Notes: a model not told the origin generated them from the sequence alone. Shown: positions 9,154-17,756, counted from the stretch's first letter. The stretch is 64,000 bases of DNA from CBDFGK01 sp965247075 (GCA_965247075.1 CBDFGK010000003.1:1054001-1118000), one strand, 5' to 3'. Made by a program: numbers and translations.

Positions 9154-9811
9154 TCCTCTGGGGGCTCTCTTGCAGGAGCCCTAATTCGACCAAATGCCGG
9201 TCTTCCTGCACACCGGGTACTTGCAGCAGATGCACTTGCCTGATCACACAAAGCTGCTCAATCGCTGCCAATTCAGCGTCGGGGCGCGCGCCCTTCATCG
9301 CCAAAAACAGCCCCGATTTATCACAAAAATGGGCACAGCAAGCCAGCATGTCCTGCAGCGACGCAAATGCCCGCGAAAGAACTACATCATAAGGTTGCGG
9401 CGGGTGCCAGGATTCAGCCCGAACACTGCGAATCGATATATTATCCAAGCCCAGGGTAGTTTTCACCTGAAAAAGGAAACGGGTTTTTTTACCATTGCTG
9501 TCCAACAGGTCGTAATGTTGGTGCGGATTTATCAGGGCCAGTGGAATTCCCGGCAACCCGGCGCCGGTGCCAACATCAATAAGCCGTCTGGCAGTAGCAG
9601 GAATACGGGGCGCTAACACCAGGCTATCGAGCAGATGACGGGTAATCATTTGCAGTGGGTCGCGGATCGCAGTCAGGTTGTACGCGCCGTTCCAGCGCTG
9701 CAGTAACTCAAGATAGGCCAGTAGTTTTTCCTGCAAGCCCTCAACCCGATCCAGATCCAGCGCCTGTAGCCCCTGTTCCAGCGCAGCTTCCAGCAAATGA
9801 TTATCCGGCAA
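9140..9811 (-). CDS. rsmG: 16S rRNA (guanine-527-N7)-methyltransferase RsmG
   Basis: RsmG methylates G527 of 16S rRNA using S-adenosylmethionine. The 223-residue protein has the class I methyltransferase motif LIDVGTGAGLPGIPLAL and the later DVVLSRAFASL strand. The N-terminal half contains RWNGAYNLTAIRDP, a family signature for substrate positioning. The start appears to be a TTG at 9811, giving MPDNHLLEAALEQGL; no ATG is near. It overlaps the mnmG end by 11 bp and the parA start by 14 bp. Confidence 0.95.
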   Translation of the reverse strand: MPDNHLLEAALEQGLQALDLDRVEGLQEKLLAYLELLQRWNGAYNLTAIRDPLQMITRHLLDSLVLAPRIPATARRLIDVGTGAGLPGIPLALINPHQHYDLLDSNGKKTRFLFQVKTTLGLDNISIRSVRAESWHPPQPYDVVLSRAFASLQDMLACCAHFCDKSGLFLAMKGARPDAELAAIEQLCVIRQVHLLQVPGVQEDRHLVELGLLQESPQRNEVG

Positions 9812-11690
9812 TTCGACGATCCATCGCGGTGCGTTTTTTAAGGTGGATTAACAATAGCGATATAGCCGCCGGCGTCACCCCGGGAATCCTGGAGGCACGA
9901 GCAAGGGTTTCCGGCCTGGCATCAGCCAGCTTCTGTTTTACCTCGTTGGAGAGCCCCTCAATGCAAAGATAATCAAAATCCCCCGGCAATGGCGCATTTT
10001 CATAGCGTTGCAAACGCTCTATTTCTTCTCGTTGCCGGTCGATATAACCGGCGTACTTGGCCTGTATTTCTACTTGCTCGGCTACTTGCCGGTCTTCGCC
10101 GGCACCCTCTGACACCGCGCTCAGGTCTGCATACCCCAGCTCCGGTCGTTTGAGCAGTTCAGCCAGGTTATATTCGTGACTCAAGGGGCTGGAAAGCTTT
10201 GATTCCAACGCGCTTGCTGCATTGGAGCCCGGTTGAATCCAGGTGCTGGCCAGCCGGGTCTTTGCTGCTTCAATAGCCTCACGCTTTGCTTCAAAGCGTT
10301 GCCACTGCTGGTCATCCAGCAGATTCATTGTACGTCCGATAGGCGTCAGGCGCAGGTCCGCGTTGTCTTCGCGCAACAATAATCTGTACTCGGCTCGGGA
10401 TGTAAACATCCGGTAGGGTTCAACGGTGCCCATGGTAATGAGATCATCTACCAACACCCCAATATAGGCTTCATCGCGACGCGGACACCAGCGATCTTTT
10501 TGCTGAATACGCAACGCGGCGTTAACACCCGCCAACAAACCCTGCGCCGCCGCCTCTTCGTAACCGGTGGTGCCGTTAATCTGACCGGCGAAGAAAAGCC
10601 CTTTAACAGGCCGGGTTTCAAGTGAGTAATGTAAATCCCTAGGGTCAAGGAAATCGTATTCGATGGCATAAGCCGGTCGTGTGATGTGAGCGTTCTCAAA
10701 TCCTTCTATCGAGTGAACCATTTGCAACTGCACATCAAAGGGTAAGCTGGTGGAGATCCCGTTGGGGTATAACTCGTGCGTTGACAGTCCCTCTGGCTCG
10801 ATAAATATCTGGTGCGATTGTTTGTCTGCGAAACGGTGAATCTTGTCTTCGATAGAGGGACAATAACGCGGCCCTGTACCCTCGATTACCCCTGAGTACA
10901 TGGGTGAACGATCCAGGTTGGCCCGGATAATGTCGTGGCTGCGTTCATTGGTGTGGGTGATCCAGCAGCACAATTGTTGTGGATGTTCCGTGCCGTCACT
11001 CATAAACGACATGGCCGGTGTCGGTGTGTCGCCCCACTGCTCCGGCAGGTTGGAAAAGTCTACGCTGCGAGCGTCAATGCGCGGCGGCGTACCGGTTTTG
11101 AGGCGCTCGACACGAAAGGGCATTTCCCGCAATCGATCGGCCAGGGCGATGGAGGGAGGGTCGCCGGCTCGACCGCCGGCATGATTTTCCATGCCTATGT
11201 GTATTTTTCCGCCGAGAAAAGTACCTGTGGTCAACACGACACAGGGCGCATAAAACTTCAGGCCCATCTGGGTCACCACACCACACACCTGATCTCCCGC
11301 TACGATCAAGTCATCAACAGCTTGCTGAAAAATATGCAGATCCGCCTGGTTTTGCAGAATTTCACGAATAGCGTTTTTGTAGAGAATGCGGTCCGCCTGG
11401 GCGCGGGTCGCACGCACAGCGGGGCCCTTGCGAGCGTTGAGAGTACGAAATTGGATACCGGCCAGGTCCGTGGCCCTGGCCATGGCACCGCCCAGCGCAT
11501 CCACCTCCTTTACCAGGTGACTTTTACCAATACCGCCAATTGCGGGATTGCAGGACATCTGGCCGAGGGTATCAATGCTGTGTGTTACCAGCAGTGTTTT
11601 ACAACCCATACGGGCAGCAGCGAGACTGGCCTCGGTGCCGGCATGGCCACCACCGATAACAATCACCTGGTATTGTTTTGTTTTGTTCAT
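9801..11690 (-). CDS. mnmG: tRNA uridine-5-carboxymethylaminomethyl modification enzyme MnmG (GidA)
   Basis: MnmG, with MnmE, installs the cmnm5 group on U34 of several tRNAs. The 629-residue length equals that of E. coli. The FAD-binding motif VIVIGGGHAGTEASLAA is close to the start, followed by the MGCKTLLVTHSIDTLGQMSCNPAIGG segment, and the C-terminal helical domain that meets MnmE is complete. The frame extends upstream to 11774, but homology begins at the ATG at 11690. mnmE lies upstream, separated by a 472-bp gap that holds a DnaA-box match and a palindromic element. Confidence 0.97.
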   Translation of the reverse strand: MNKTKQYQVIVIGGGHAGTEASLAAARMGCKTLLVTHSIDTLGQMSCNPAIGGIGKSHLVKEVDALGGAMARATDLAGIQFRTLNARKGPAVRATRAQADRILYKNAIREILQNQADLHIFQQAVDDLIVAGDQVCGVVTQMGLKFYAPCVVLTTGTFLGGKIHIGMENHAGGRAGDPPSIALADRLREMPFRVERLKTGTPPRIDARSVDFSNLPEQWGDTPTPAMSFMSDGTEHPQQLCCWITHTNERSHDIIRANLDRSPMYSGVIEGTGPRYCPSIEDKIHRFADKQSHQIFIEPEGLSTHELYPNGISTSLPFDVQLQMVHSIEGFENAHITRPAYAIEYDFLDPRDLHYSLETRPVKGLFFAGQINGTTGYEEAAAQGLLAGVNAALRIQQKDRWCPRRDEAYIGVLVDDLITMGTVEPYRMFTSRAEYRLLLREDNADLRLTPIGRTMNLLDDQQWQRFEAKREAIEAAKTRLASTWIQPGSNAASALESKLSSPLSHEYNLAELLKRPELGYADLSAVSEGAGEDRQVAEQVEIQAKYAGYIDRQREEIERLQRYENAPLPGDFDYLCIEGLSNEVKQKLADARPETLARASRIPGVTPAAISLLLIHLKKRTAMDRRIAG

Positions 11691-12050
11691 TTGCTGCGCA
11701 CCGTTAAAAGCCGCGCGATTATACAGTTTGACAGAGCAGTGATCAAAACATCTACAGTCACGTAGATAAACCAATAGAATAAATATTAGCGATATATATG
11801 TAATATATTATTGTAGTAATTATAGGGGCGAGGGTTTCCTGTTGATAAGCCCTGTTATTTATTAAAAAACAAAGGCTTACTATCTGTATATGACCATGGA
11901 AAAGGCCTGTTTAAGCACTGTAAATGCAGAGGATAAGCAGACCTTTTTTCTGGATAACTTTTACTGTTTTGAAAAAGGCCGCTTTATTCAGCTTTCCTGC
12001 ACAGGACAATAGCGATGTTATGCAGCTGTTTTAGTGGAATATTGGAAAGC

Positions 12051-12059
12051 TGTGGATAA
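12051..12059 (-). promoter_or_regulatory. DnaA box upstream of mnmG
   Basis: TGTGGATAA is the exact complement of the consensus TTATCCACA. It lies in the mnmE-mnmG gap, about 6 kb from the main box cluster next to dnaA. A single perfect box could occur by chance, so function is uncertain. Confidence 0.6.
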
Positions 12060-12074
12060 CCGGTGTGCAGGCAA

Positions 12075-12146
12075 GGGGTCAGAGTAAACACTCCATTACT
12101 ATCTTGCTGCGACTTGGAAATTCAGAGGAGTATTTACTCTGACCCC
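12075..12146. repeat. Palindromic REP/MITE-like element with 20-bp arms
   Basis: The left arm GGGGTCAGAGTAAACACTCC (12075-12094) and the complement of the right arm (12127-12146) differ at one base, with a 32-base loop between. Elements starting GGGGTCAGAG are known in many gammaproteobacterial genomes near REP-associated tyrosine transposases (Y1 family); I know the family but cannot search here. It lies just after the mnmE stop on the minus strand and might also act as a transcript-end hairpin. Confidence 0.7.
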
Positions 12147-12162
12147 GAATTTTTGCGAATTC

Positions 12163-13548
12163 CTATTTACCAATACAAAAGCTGGAGAATATTTCTCCCA
12201 GCAACTCGTCGCTGCTCATTACCCCGGTGATCTCCCCGAGGCTGTTGTGGCAACGCCGCAGGTCTTCGGCAACCAACTCTCCGGCACCGGCACCGCGCAA
12301 TTGTTGCTGTGCTTGCTGAAGGTAGTCACGCGCTGCACTGAGCGCCTGCAAATGCCTGCGCCTGGCCAGAAAAGGTTGCGATGTGTCTGCGCAGAAGCCG
12401 ACGGCGCGTTTGAGATGGTCTCTAAGCAAGGGCATGCCTGCCCCGGTTTTTGCCGATAGGGTGATGATACGGGTCTGTTCATGTTCGGCAGTGGCTGGTT
12501 GCAAACCGGTCAAATCACATTTGTTGTGAATAATCGTCACTGGAATGGAGGCGGGCAAGTGTTGGTGTAATTCCGGCCAGATGAAATCTGCATCGCCATT
12601 ACGGTCCCGCTGTTGGGTGCTGTCTATTACCAGCAGAATACGATCTGCTGTCGCCATCTCCTGCCAGGCCCTGCGAATACCTTCCTGTTCCAGTTCATCA
12701 GTGCTGCTGCGCAGACCGGCAGTATCGACGATATGCAAGGGCATGCCATCAATTTGAATATGTTCTCGCAGTACATCCCGGGTGGTGCCCTCTATGGCGG
12801 TAACTATTGCGCTGTCCTGTCCGCTGAGGGCGTTTAACAAGCTTGATTTCCCGGCGTTGGGTTTGCCGGCGATAACAAGCTTCATTCCCTCACGCAGCAA
12901 ACTGCCCTGTTGTGCACAAGCTGTTACTTTATCCAGATTTTGAACTATGTCTGCCACCTGCAGTGCGACATCTCCCTCGGCAATAAAATCTATTTCTTCT
13001 TCTGGAAAGTCGATGGCAGCTTCTACATAGACCCTGAGCGCGGTTACCTTGTGCATAAGGTCATTAATAGCCTGGGAAAATTCTCCCTGCAGGGAACGCA
13101 ATGCGCCCCTGGCTGCACTTTCGGTAGTACAGTTAATCAAGTCGGCAATGGCCTCTGCCTGAGCCAGATCGAGTTTGTCGTTGAGAAATGCCCGCTCAGA
13201 AAATTCTCCCGCCCTTGCCACTCTTGCACCTTGTTGGCAGCAGGCGCGTAGCAGTAGATCAAGCACCACCGGGCCGCCGTGACCCTGTAGCTCCACAACA
13301 TCTTCACCGGTAAAGGAATGGGGTGTTGTAAAATACAGGGCAATACCTGCATCGAGTACTTGCGCCTGGTCTTGTTCATGAAACTGGCAGTAATGTGCCT
13401 GGCGAGCCCGTAAAGGCTGCCGGCAGATACCTTGTCCAATAGCCAGTGCCAGCGGACCCGAGATACGCACGATACCGATACCACCCCGGCCAGGGGCAGT
13501 AGCGATAGCAGCGATTGTGTCTCCGGCCAGGGAGGTGTGCTGATTCAT
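12163..13548 (-). CDS. mnmE: tRNA modification GTPase MnmE (TrmE)
   Basis: The 461-residue GTPase partners MnmG in U34 modification. The N-terminal formyl-THF-binding domain starts TIAAIATAPGRGGIGIVRISG. The central G domain has G1 GKPNAGKSSLLNAL, the DTAGLR switch and NKCDL. The protein ends in CIGK, carrying the conserved C-terminal cysteine. The ATG at 13548 is clear. It is about 22 bp downstream of yidC, in the usual order yidC-mnmE. Confidence 0.98.
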   Translation of the reverse strand: MNQHTSLAGDTIAAIATAPGRGGIGIVRISGPLALAIGQGICRQPLRARQAHYCQFHEQDQAQVLDAGIALYFTTPHSFTGEDVVELQGHGGPVVLDLLLRACCQQGARVARAGEFSERAFLNDKLDLAQAEAIADLINCTTESAARGALRSLQGEFSQAINDLMHKVTALRVYVEAAIDFPEEEIDFIAEGDVALQVADIVQNLDKVTACAQQGSLLREGMKLVIAGKPNAGKSSLLNALSGQDSAIVTAIEGTTRDVLREHIQIDGMPLHIVDTAGLRSSTDELEQEGIRRAWQEMATADRILLVIDSTQQRDRNGDADFIWPELHQHLPASIPVTIIHNKCDLTGLQPATAEHEQTRIITLSAKTGAGMPLLRDHLKRAVGFCADTSQPFLARRRHLQALSAARDYLQQAQQQLRGAGAGELVAEDLRRCHNSLGEITGVMSSDELLGEIFSSFCIGK

Positions 13549-13570
13549 GGCGGCCAGTGTAACGCGAGCC

Positions 13571-15274
13571 CTAGCTTTTGGCGCTGGCCTTTTCTATTTG
13601 TCGCGTAATCACCCATTGTTGGGCAATCGATAGCAGGTTGTTGGAGACCCAATAAAGTACCAGGCCGGCCGGAAACCACAGGAAGAAAAAGGTAAACATA
13701 ACCGGCATCCACTGCATAATTTTTGCCTGCATGGGATCGGGCGGTGGTGGGTTCAGTTTCTGTTGGAAAAACATACTCGCCCCCATAATAAGTGGCAGTA
13801 TGAAATAGGGATCCATCACGGAGAGGTCGTGAATCCATCCGTAGAATGGCGCCTGACGCAGTTCTACGCTCTCCATCAAAACCCAGTACAGTGCGATAAA
13901 TACCGGCATTTGCACAAGAATTGGCAGGCAGCCACCCAGCGGATTAATCTTTTCCTTCTTGTATAAATCCATCATCGCCTGGGACTGCTTTTGTTTGTCG
14001 TCACCGTGGCGTTCTCGCAATTCAGCAATTTTCGGCTGCACGCGGCGCATGTTCGCCATGGATTTATAGCTGGTAGCGGAGAGCTTAAAGAATATCGCCT
14101 TGATCAGTACGGTCAGCAGAATAATCGCAATACCCCAGTTGCCAACGATGGAATAGATGTTAATCAACAACCAAAATAATGGTTGCGCGAGCCACCATAG
14201 CCACCCGTAATCTACACTCAGGTCCAGATATTCTGATATTTCCTTAAGACGGTATTGATCCTTCGGTCCCATGTAAATGCCGGCGCTGACGCTGCCGCGA
14301 TTGCCGGGATCTACGATCAGGGCGGGGCTGACAAAACCACCAATGTTGAAGCCATTGCCGGTTACACGCGTGCGGTAGGTATGGACTTGTTCTGCAGCGG
14401 GGATCCACGCACTCAAAAAATAGTGTTGAATCATGGCAATCCAGCCGCCCCGCAGTTTTTGCTTGAAGGGTTTTTCGGCCATATCTTCAAAGCTGAACTT
14501 GCTGAAGCGTTCATCCGGTTGGGTTAGCGCGGTGCCCAAAAAAGGCGCCATGCCCATGCCGCTGGATAGCTCTGAAGATGGATCAGCGCTGCTGTCGCGT
14601 TTTATCTGCCCGAAAAGGTTGCCCTGCCAGCGGTGGGATGATCCGTTGTCCACCAGGTATTCCACATCAACCATGTAATCTCCTCTACGCATGGTAAAGC
14701 GCTTGGTAATTTTCACCTGGTCGTTGTCGATATAGTGCAGATCAACCGAGAAGCTGTCTTCGTCATCCGCCATCTGAAAGCTTGTTTGTGATGAGGTAAA
14801 GCGCGCCCGGCCGCTCTTGTCGATGCCGTTCTCTCCGATCAGGCCACTCTGTGCTACATAGTTCCGGCGCGGGCCATTCTCCAGTAGCAGAAATGGAACA
14901 GAGGGATCATTGAGTCTGGCGGGGAAGTCGGGCAGCGCACTTTGTACGATGTCACCGCCGTTCAAATCAATAATCAATGCCAATACGTTATTTTCGATGC
15001 TGATCAGGGAGCCCGTGGTTGGCGCGACCTGTTGTACCTGTGGAGCCTGTTCGGTTACCACTGGCACGTCGCTGCCGGTATCCTCACTATCAACACGGGC
15101 ACCGAGGTCGACAATATCCAGCGCTGTACCAGAGGCAGCAATATCTTCCGCGATGATGGTTTGCTGGGTCGGTGGCGGGGGCGTGCGCTCAGCCCTGAAG
15201 TTCACAAATTTGGTGAGCAACATAAAGGAGAGGACGGCGGCTGCGCCGATCAGGAGGGAACGTTTGACATCCAT
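13571..15274 (-). CDS. yidC: Membrane protein insertase YidC
   Basis: YidC inserts and folds inner-membrane proteins alone or with SecYEG. The 567 residues begin with a membrane anchor (MDVKRSLLIGAAAVLSFMLL), then a large periplasmic beta domain (to about residue 340), then five conserved membrane helices including GNWGIAIILLTVLIKAIFF and the GCLPILVQMPVFIALYWVL segment. The open frame runs further upstream, but the ATG at 15274 gives the canonical start. yidD lies 4 bp upstream. Confidence 0.98.
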   Translation of the reverse strand: MDVKRSLLIGAAAVLSFMLLTKFVNFRAERTPPPPTQQTIIAEDIAASGTALDIVDLGARVDSEDTGSDVPVVTEQAPQVQQVAPTTGSLISIENNVLALIIDLNGGDIVQSALPDFPARLNDPSVPFLLLENGPRRNYVAQSGLIGENGIDKSGRARFTSSQTSFQMADDEDSFSVDLHYIDNDQVKITKRFTMRRGDYMVDVEYLVDNGSSHRWQGNLFGQIKRDSSADPSSELSSGMGMAPFLGTALTQPDERFSKFSFEDMAEKPFKQKLRGGWIAMIQHYFLSAWIPAAEQVHTYRTRVTGNGFNIGGFVSPALIVDPGNRGSVSAGIYMGPKDQYRLKEISEYLDLSVDYGWLWWLAQPLFWLLINIYSIVGNWGIAIILLTVLIKAIFFKLSATSYKSMANMRRVQPKIAELRERHGDDKQKQSQAMMDLYKKEKINPLGGCLPILVQMPVFIALYWVLMESVELRQAPFYGWIHDLSVMDPYFILPLIMGASMFFQQKLNPPPPDPMQAKIMQWMPVMFTFFFLWFPAGLVLYWVSNNLLSIAQQWVITRQIEKASAKS

Positions 15275-15278
15275 AGGG

Positions 15279-15539
15279 TTACTTTTCAGGTAAAGGTTGG
15301 GGAGGAACCGGATCAACACCACCTTCGTGCCAGGGGTGACATTTTCCCAATCGTTTAATGGCCAGCCAGCCTCCCTTGAGAGCACCATGTTGGCGGATGG
15401 CTTCTTCTGCGTAGTGTGAACAGCTTGGATGGAATCGACAATTATTGCCCAGCCACGGGCTGAGCAGCAGCCGATACATGCGAATAATGAACAGGAATAC
15501 GGACTGTACAGGTTTCACTGTTTTGCGAGTTTTTGCCAT
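15279..15539 (-). CDS. yidD: Membrane protein insertion efficiency factor YidD
   Basis: This 86-residue protein has the whole family signature: an N-terminal amphipathic or hydrophobic segment (FLFIIRMYRLLLSPWLG), then CRFHPSCSHYAEEAIRQHG with its conserved cysteines, and WLAIKRLGKCHPWHEGGVDPVP. YidD is known to assist YidC/Sec insertion. It overlaps the rnpA end by 25 bp, a very common arrangement. Confidence 0.97.
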   Translation of the reverse strand: MAKTRKTVKPVQSVFLFIIRMYRLLLSPWLGNNCRFHPSCSHYAEEAIRQHGALKGGWLAIKRLGKCHPWHEGGVDPVPPQPLPEK

Positions 15540-15865
15540 TGCCGCCGCAATATAGATGATAGTGACGCGTTGTCCAACTGATCCGCTCCTTTTCTCGCCA
15601 ATACGATGATGTCCAGGCCAGGGCTCTGGGATGGATGATTGCGAAAGACTTCCCTGATAACGCGTTTGATCCGGTTTCTCTGTACAGCCAATCTGACGTG
15701 TTTTTTGGCTATGATCAGCCCGAGGCGGTCGTGTTTCAGCTTGTTTTTAGTGGCGAGCAGTAACAGATTTTTGTGGGAGGCTTTGGTGTCTACCTGATCA
15801 AATACCTGTCGGTAGGCGCCGGCATTGCGCAAGCGGTCTTTTTTACGATATGAAAACGCGCTCAC
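15515..15865 (-). CDS. rnpA: Ribonuclease P protein component
   Basis: The 116-residue protein subunit of RNase P helps the catalytic RNA bind pre-tRNA 5' leaders. The RNR motif is visible in AVQRNRIKRVIREVFR, preceded by GLIIAKKHVRLA. The start is a GTG at 15865, 18 bp after the rpmH stop. The rpmH-rnpA-yidD-yidC order is standard in bacteria. Confidence 0.96.
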   Translation of the reverse strand: MSAFSYRKKDRLRNAGAYRQVFDQVDTKASHKNLLLLATKNKLKHDRLGLIIAKKHVRLAVQRNRIKRVIREVFRNHPSQSPGLDIIVLARKGADQLDNASLSSILRRQWQKLAKQ

Positions 15866-15883
15866 TGGAGCCAGAACCGGGCA

Positions 15884-16018
15884 TTAGACTGCGAGACGCT
15901 TGCGGCCTTTGGCACGACGACGATTGATCAGGTGACGGCCGCTTTTCGTGGCCATACGCGAGCGGAAACCGTGGGTGCGCTTGCGCTTGAGGACGCTGGG
16001 CTGAAAGGTTCTTTTCAT
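15884..16018 (-). CDS. rpmH: 50S ribosomal protein L34
   Basis: A 44-residue protein is encoded between ATG 16018 and TAA 15884. It reads MKRTFQPSVLKRKRTHGFRS at the start and ends GRKRLAV, with the basic central segment MATKSGRHLINRRRAKG. This is full-length L34. Its promoter is intact even though an insertion sequence has landed about 110 bp upstream. Confidence 0.98.
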   Translation of the reverse strand: MKRTFQPSVLKRKRTHGFRSRMATKSGRHLINRRRAKGRKRLAV

Positions 16019-16084
16019 GACTATTGGTCCAATTTATCAATTTTGGGCAGGGGTACATAGGAACCCCCCGTAAAAAGGGCGTGC

Positions 16085-16113
16085 ATTCTACTGAAATTGA
16101 GCGCGGAGTTCAA
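16085..16113 (-). promoter_or_regulatory. rpmH promoter (sigma70 type)
   Basis: On the minus strand TTGAAC (16113-16108), a 17-bp spacer and TAGAAT (16090-16085) form a good promoter, with a start about 60 bp before rpmH. The insertion sequence begins 16 bp behind the -35 hexamer, so the promoter survived the insertion. Confidence 0.75.
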
Positions 16114-16129
16114 CTGTTTGTCCAAAGCT
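16114..16129 (+). repeat. Left 16-bp direct repeat flanking IS copy 1
   Basis: CTGTTTGTCCAAAGCT occurs immediately left of the IS and again immediately right of it at 17494-17509. It is either the target duplication made on insertion or part of an older tandem repeat, since a 15/16 match follows at 17510-17525. Confidence 0.8.
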
Positions 16130-17493
16130 TGTTAGGAACACATAGACTGTCCGCTGTTAAAACACATAATCTGTCCGGTTTATGCCAACTCTTGAGGAGA
16201 GTGGTTTATGAGGCGGACAGAAGTGTTACAGGAGATACGACGGATGAGATTTGAAGAGGCATACGGGAGCTGGACGGAGGGTCGTTTGAGCCAAGAGGAA
16301 GCGGCGCAGTTGCTGGGTGTGTGTGAGCGCACCTTTCGTCGTTACATTGATCGTTACGAGGAAGAAGGCCTGGATGGGTTGATCGACAAGCGGCTGTCTC
16401 AGGTATCGCACCGGCGGGCCCCGGTCGATGAGGTTATGCGCATGGTGGATCGGTACCGGAGCCGGCATGATGGCTGGAGTGTCAAGCACTACTACGCCTG
16501 GTATCGGCGCGGCGGCGGTGGGCGTAGCTACAACTGGGTGCGCAAGTCCTTGCAGGCTGCCGGAGCGGTGACGAAGGCCGCGGGCCGCGGGCAACATCGC
16601 AAGCGGCGTGAACGAGCACCGGTGCCGGGCGTATTGCTGCACCAGGATGGTAGCACCCATGCCTGGGTGCCGGGACAGACCTGGGATTTGATAGTCACCA
16701 TGGATGATGCCACCAGCCGGCATTACTCCATGTTCTTCTGTGACCAGGAAGGCACCCGGAGCAGTTTCCAGGGGGTACGTGAGGTGGTTGAGGCCGAGGG
16801 CTTGTTTTGCTCGCTGTATACCGACCGGGGCAGCCATTACTGGCACACGCCGACGGCCGGCGGCAAGGTGGACAAGGGCAACTCGACGCAGTTCCGGCGC
16901 GCCTTGCAGCAACTGGGCGTGGAGATGATCGCGGCCTACTCGCCGCAAGCCCGAGGGCGCTCCGAGCGGGCCTTTAGCACCCACCAGAACCGCTTGGTCA
17001 AAGAACTGGCCGCCGCTGGCATCACCGATATGGCTGCCGCCAATGAGTATCTCCAGCAGGTGTATTTGCCCGCCTTCAACGAAGAGTTTGAGCAACCGCC
17101 GCGGGAAGTTGGCTCAGCCTTTGTGCCGGTGCCGGAGGGAGCGCAGTTGGACAACATTTTCTGCGAACACTACGAGCGCCGGGTACGCAAGGACAACTGC
17201 ATTGAGTTCGAGGGCCGGACCCTGCAGATACCGGCAGACCGCCACCGTTACCACTACATCAAAGCTAAAGTGAAGGTGTTACGGCACACCGGCGGCGCCC
17301 TGTCTTTGTGGCACGGTCCCCGAAAACTGGCCTGTTATGACGCGGCCGGCCAGCTCATCCAGACTGACTTACCGGTGGCTGCCTGATGTCCGCTGCGCCA
17401 TCAATAACGGGCACCTCAACAAGGTTTCCCGACATCGCCAAAAGCGGACAACTCATGTGTTCTAAAACCGGACATTTCTATTTGTTGCTAACA
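16130..17493 (+). mobile_element. Insertion sequence copy 1 (IS1202/ISNCY-like), 1364 bp, in the rpmH-dnaA gap
   Basis: The ends were set by comparing this copy with the one at 38196-39559; identity starts at TGTTAGGAACACATAG and stops at TTGTTGCTAACA. The two ends are imperfect inverted repeats (TGTTAGgAACAcATAGA against TGTTAGcAACAaATAGA) followed by TGTCCG subterminal motifs. Flanking 16-bp direct repeats fit a long target duplication. One transposase gene fills the element. Both copies are exactly 1364 bp. Confidence 0.93.
16208..17386 (+). CDS. IS1202/ISNCY-like DDE transposase (copy 1)
   Basis: The 392-residue transposase has an N-terminal helix-turn-helix (LSQEEAAQLLGVCERTFRRY) and an rve-type catalytic core. 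Likely DDE residues lie in LLHQDGSTHAW, in LYTDRGSHY and in SPQARGRSERAF (the E). A C-terminal beta domain follows (RVRKDNCIEFEGRTLQIP). A GAGGAG site precedes the ATG by about 8 bp. It differs from the second copy at five residues, so both look functional. The exact IS family is my judgement from the motif pattern. Confidence 0.93.
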   Translation: MRRTEVLQEIRRMRFEEAYGSWTEGRLSQEEAAQLLGVCERTFRRYIDRYEEEGLDGLIDKRLSQVSHRRAPVDEVMRMVDRYRSRHDGWSVKHYYAWYRRGGGGRSYNWVRKSLQAAGAVTKAAGRGQHRKRRERAPVPGVLLHQDGSTHAWVPGQTWDLIVTMDDATSRHYSMFFCDQEGTRSSFQGVREVVEAEGLFCSLYTDRGSHYWHTPTAGGKVDKGNSTQFRRALQQLGVEMIAAYSPQARGRSERAFSTHQNRLVKELAAAGITDMAAANEYLQQVYLPAFNEEFEQPPREVGSAFVPVPEGAQLDNIFCEHYERRVRKDNCIEFEGRTLQIPADRHRYHYIKAKVKVLRHTGGALSLWHGPRKLACYDAAGQLIQTDLPVAA

Positions 17494-17525
17494 CTGTTTG
17501 TCCAAAGCTTTGTTTGTCCAAAGCT
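17494..17525 (+). repeat. Right direct repeat and a second tandem copy
   Basis: CTGTTTGTCCAAAGCT (17494-17509) equals the sequence on the left side of the IS. TTGTTTGTCCAAAGCT (17510-17525) follows directly with one mismatch, and a weaker third unit (GTGTTAGCCCAAAGC) comes after it. Confidence 0.8.
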
Positions 17526-17532
17526 GTGTTAG

Positions 17533-17604
17533 CCCAAAGCAGTAGGGCGTGTAGAACGAGCCAACAAAACCCTGCAAGAAGGGGACATTTTAGCTTTGGA
17601 TTGA
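17533..17604 (+). pseudogene. Remnant of a second, older transposase (catalytic-glutamate region)
   Basis: After an in-frame stop, the frame reads PKAVGRVERANKTLQEGDIL and then ends. PxAxGRVERANxTLQ is the segment around the catalytic glutamate in ISNCY-type DDE transposases. The GGGGACATTTTAGCTTTGGA that follows resembles the terminal sequence of such elements. It is a scar of an earlier IS at the same origin-proximal site, unrelated to copy 1 beyond the family. Confidence 0.6.
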
Positions 17605-17747
17605 TACGGCCTTTCAGCAATTTACTTTTGCGGCAGCGGGGCTCGCTATCCAGGCGGAAAATATAGCTGCTTATCTATTTGGTAAATACCGCGTCCGCTG
17701 GGCCATGCGAGGGTTAATTAACACTTTATGAGCATCAAATACACAAC

Positions 17748-17756
17748 TTATCCACA
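17748..17756 (+). promoter_or_regulatory. DnaA box (TTATCCACA)
   Basis: This is a perfect consensus DnaA box at the left edge of the AT-rich segment upstream of dnaA. Confidence 0.85.

Larger units (their letters stand above)
11691..12162. other. 472-bp non-coding gap between mnmE and mnmG
   Basis: No gene is visible. The mnmG-proximal two thirds are AT-rich. A perfect DnaA box (TGTGGATAA, 12051-12059) and looser matches (TCTGGATAA near 11948; TGTTGATAA near 11840) are present, together with a palindromic element at 12075-12146. In enteric bacteria oriC lies beside mnmG (gidA), so this could be a minor origin-related site or simply the mnmG promoter region. Confidence 0.6.

Noticed and set aside
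15843..16058. 71-codon frame overlapping rpmH
   Set aside because: It is the wrong frame over the L34 gene, whose full 44-residue sequence is certain.
16226..17095. 289-codon antisense frames inside both transposase genes
   Set aside because: Both IS copies carry the same frame opposite a clear DDE transposase; the translation has no family character.
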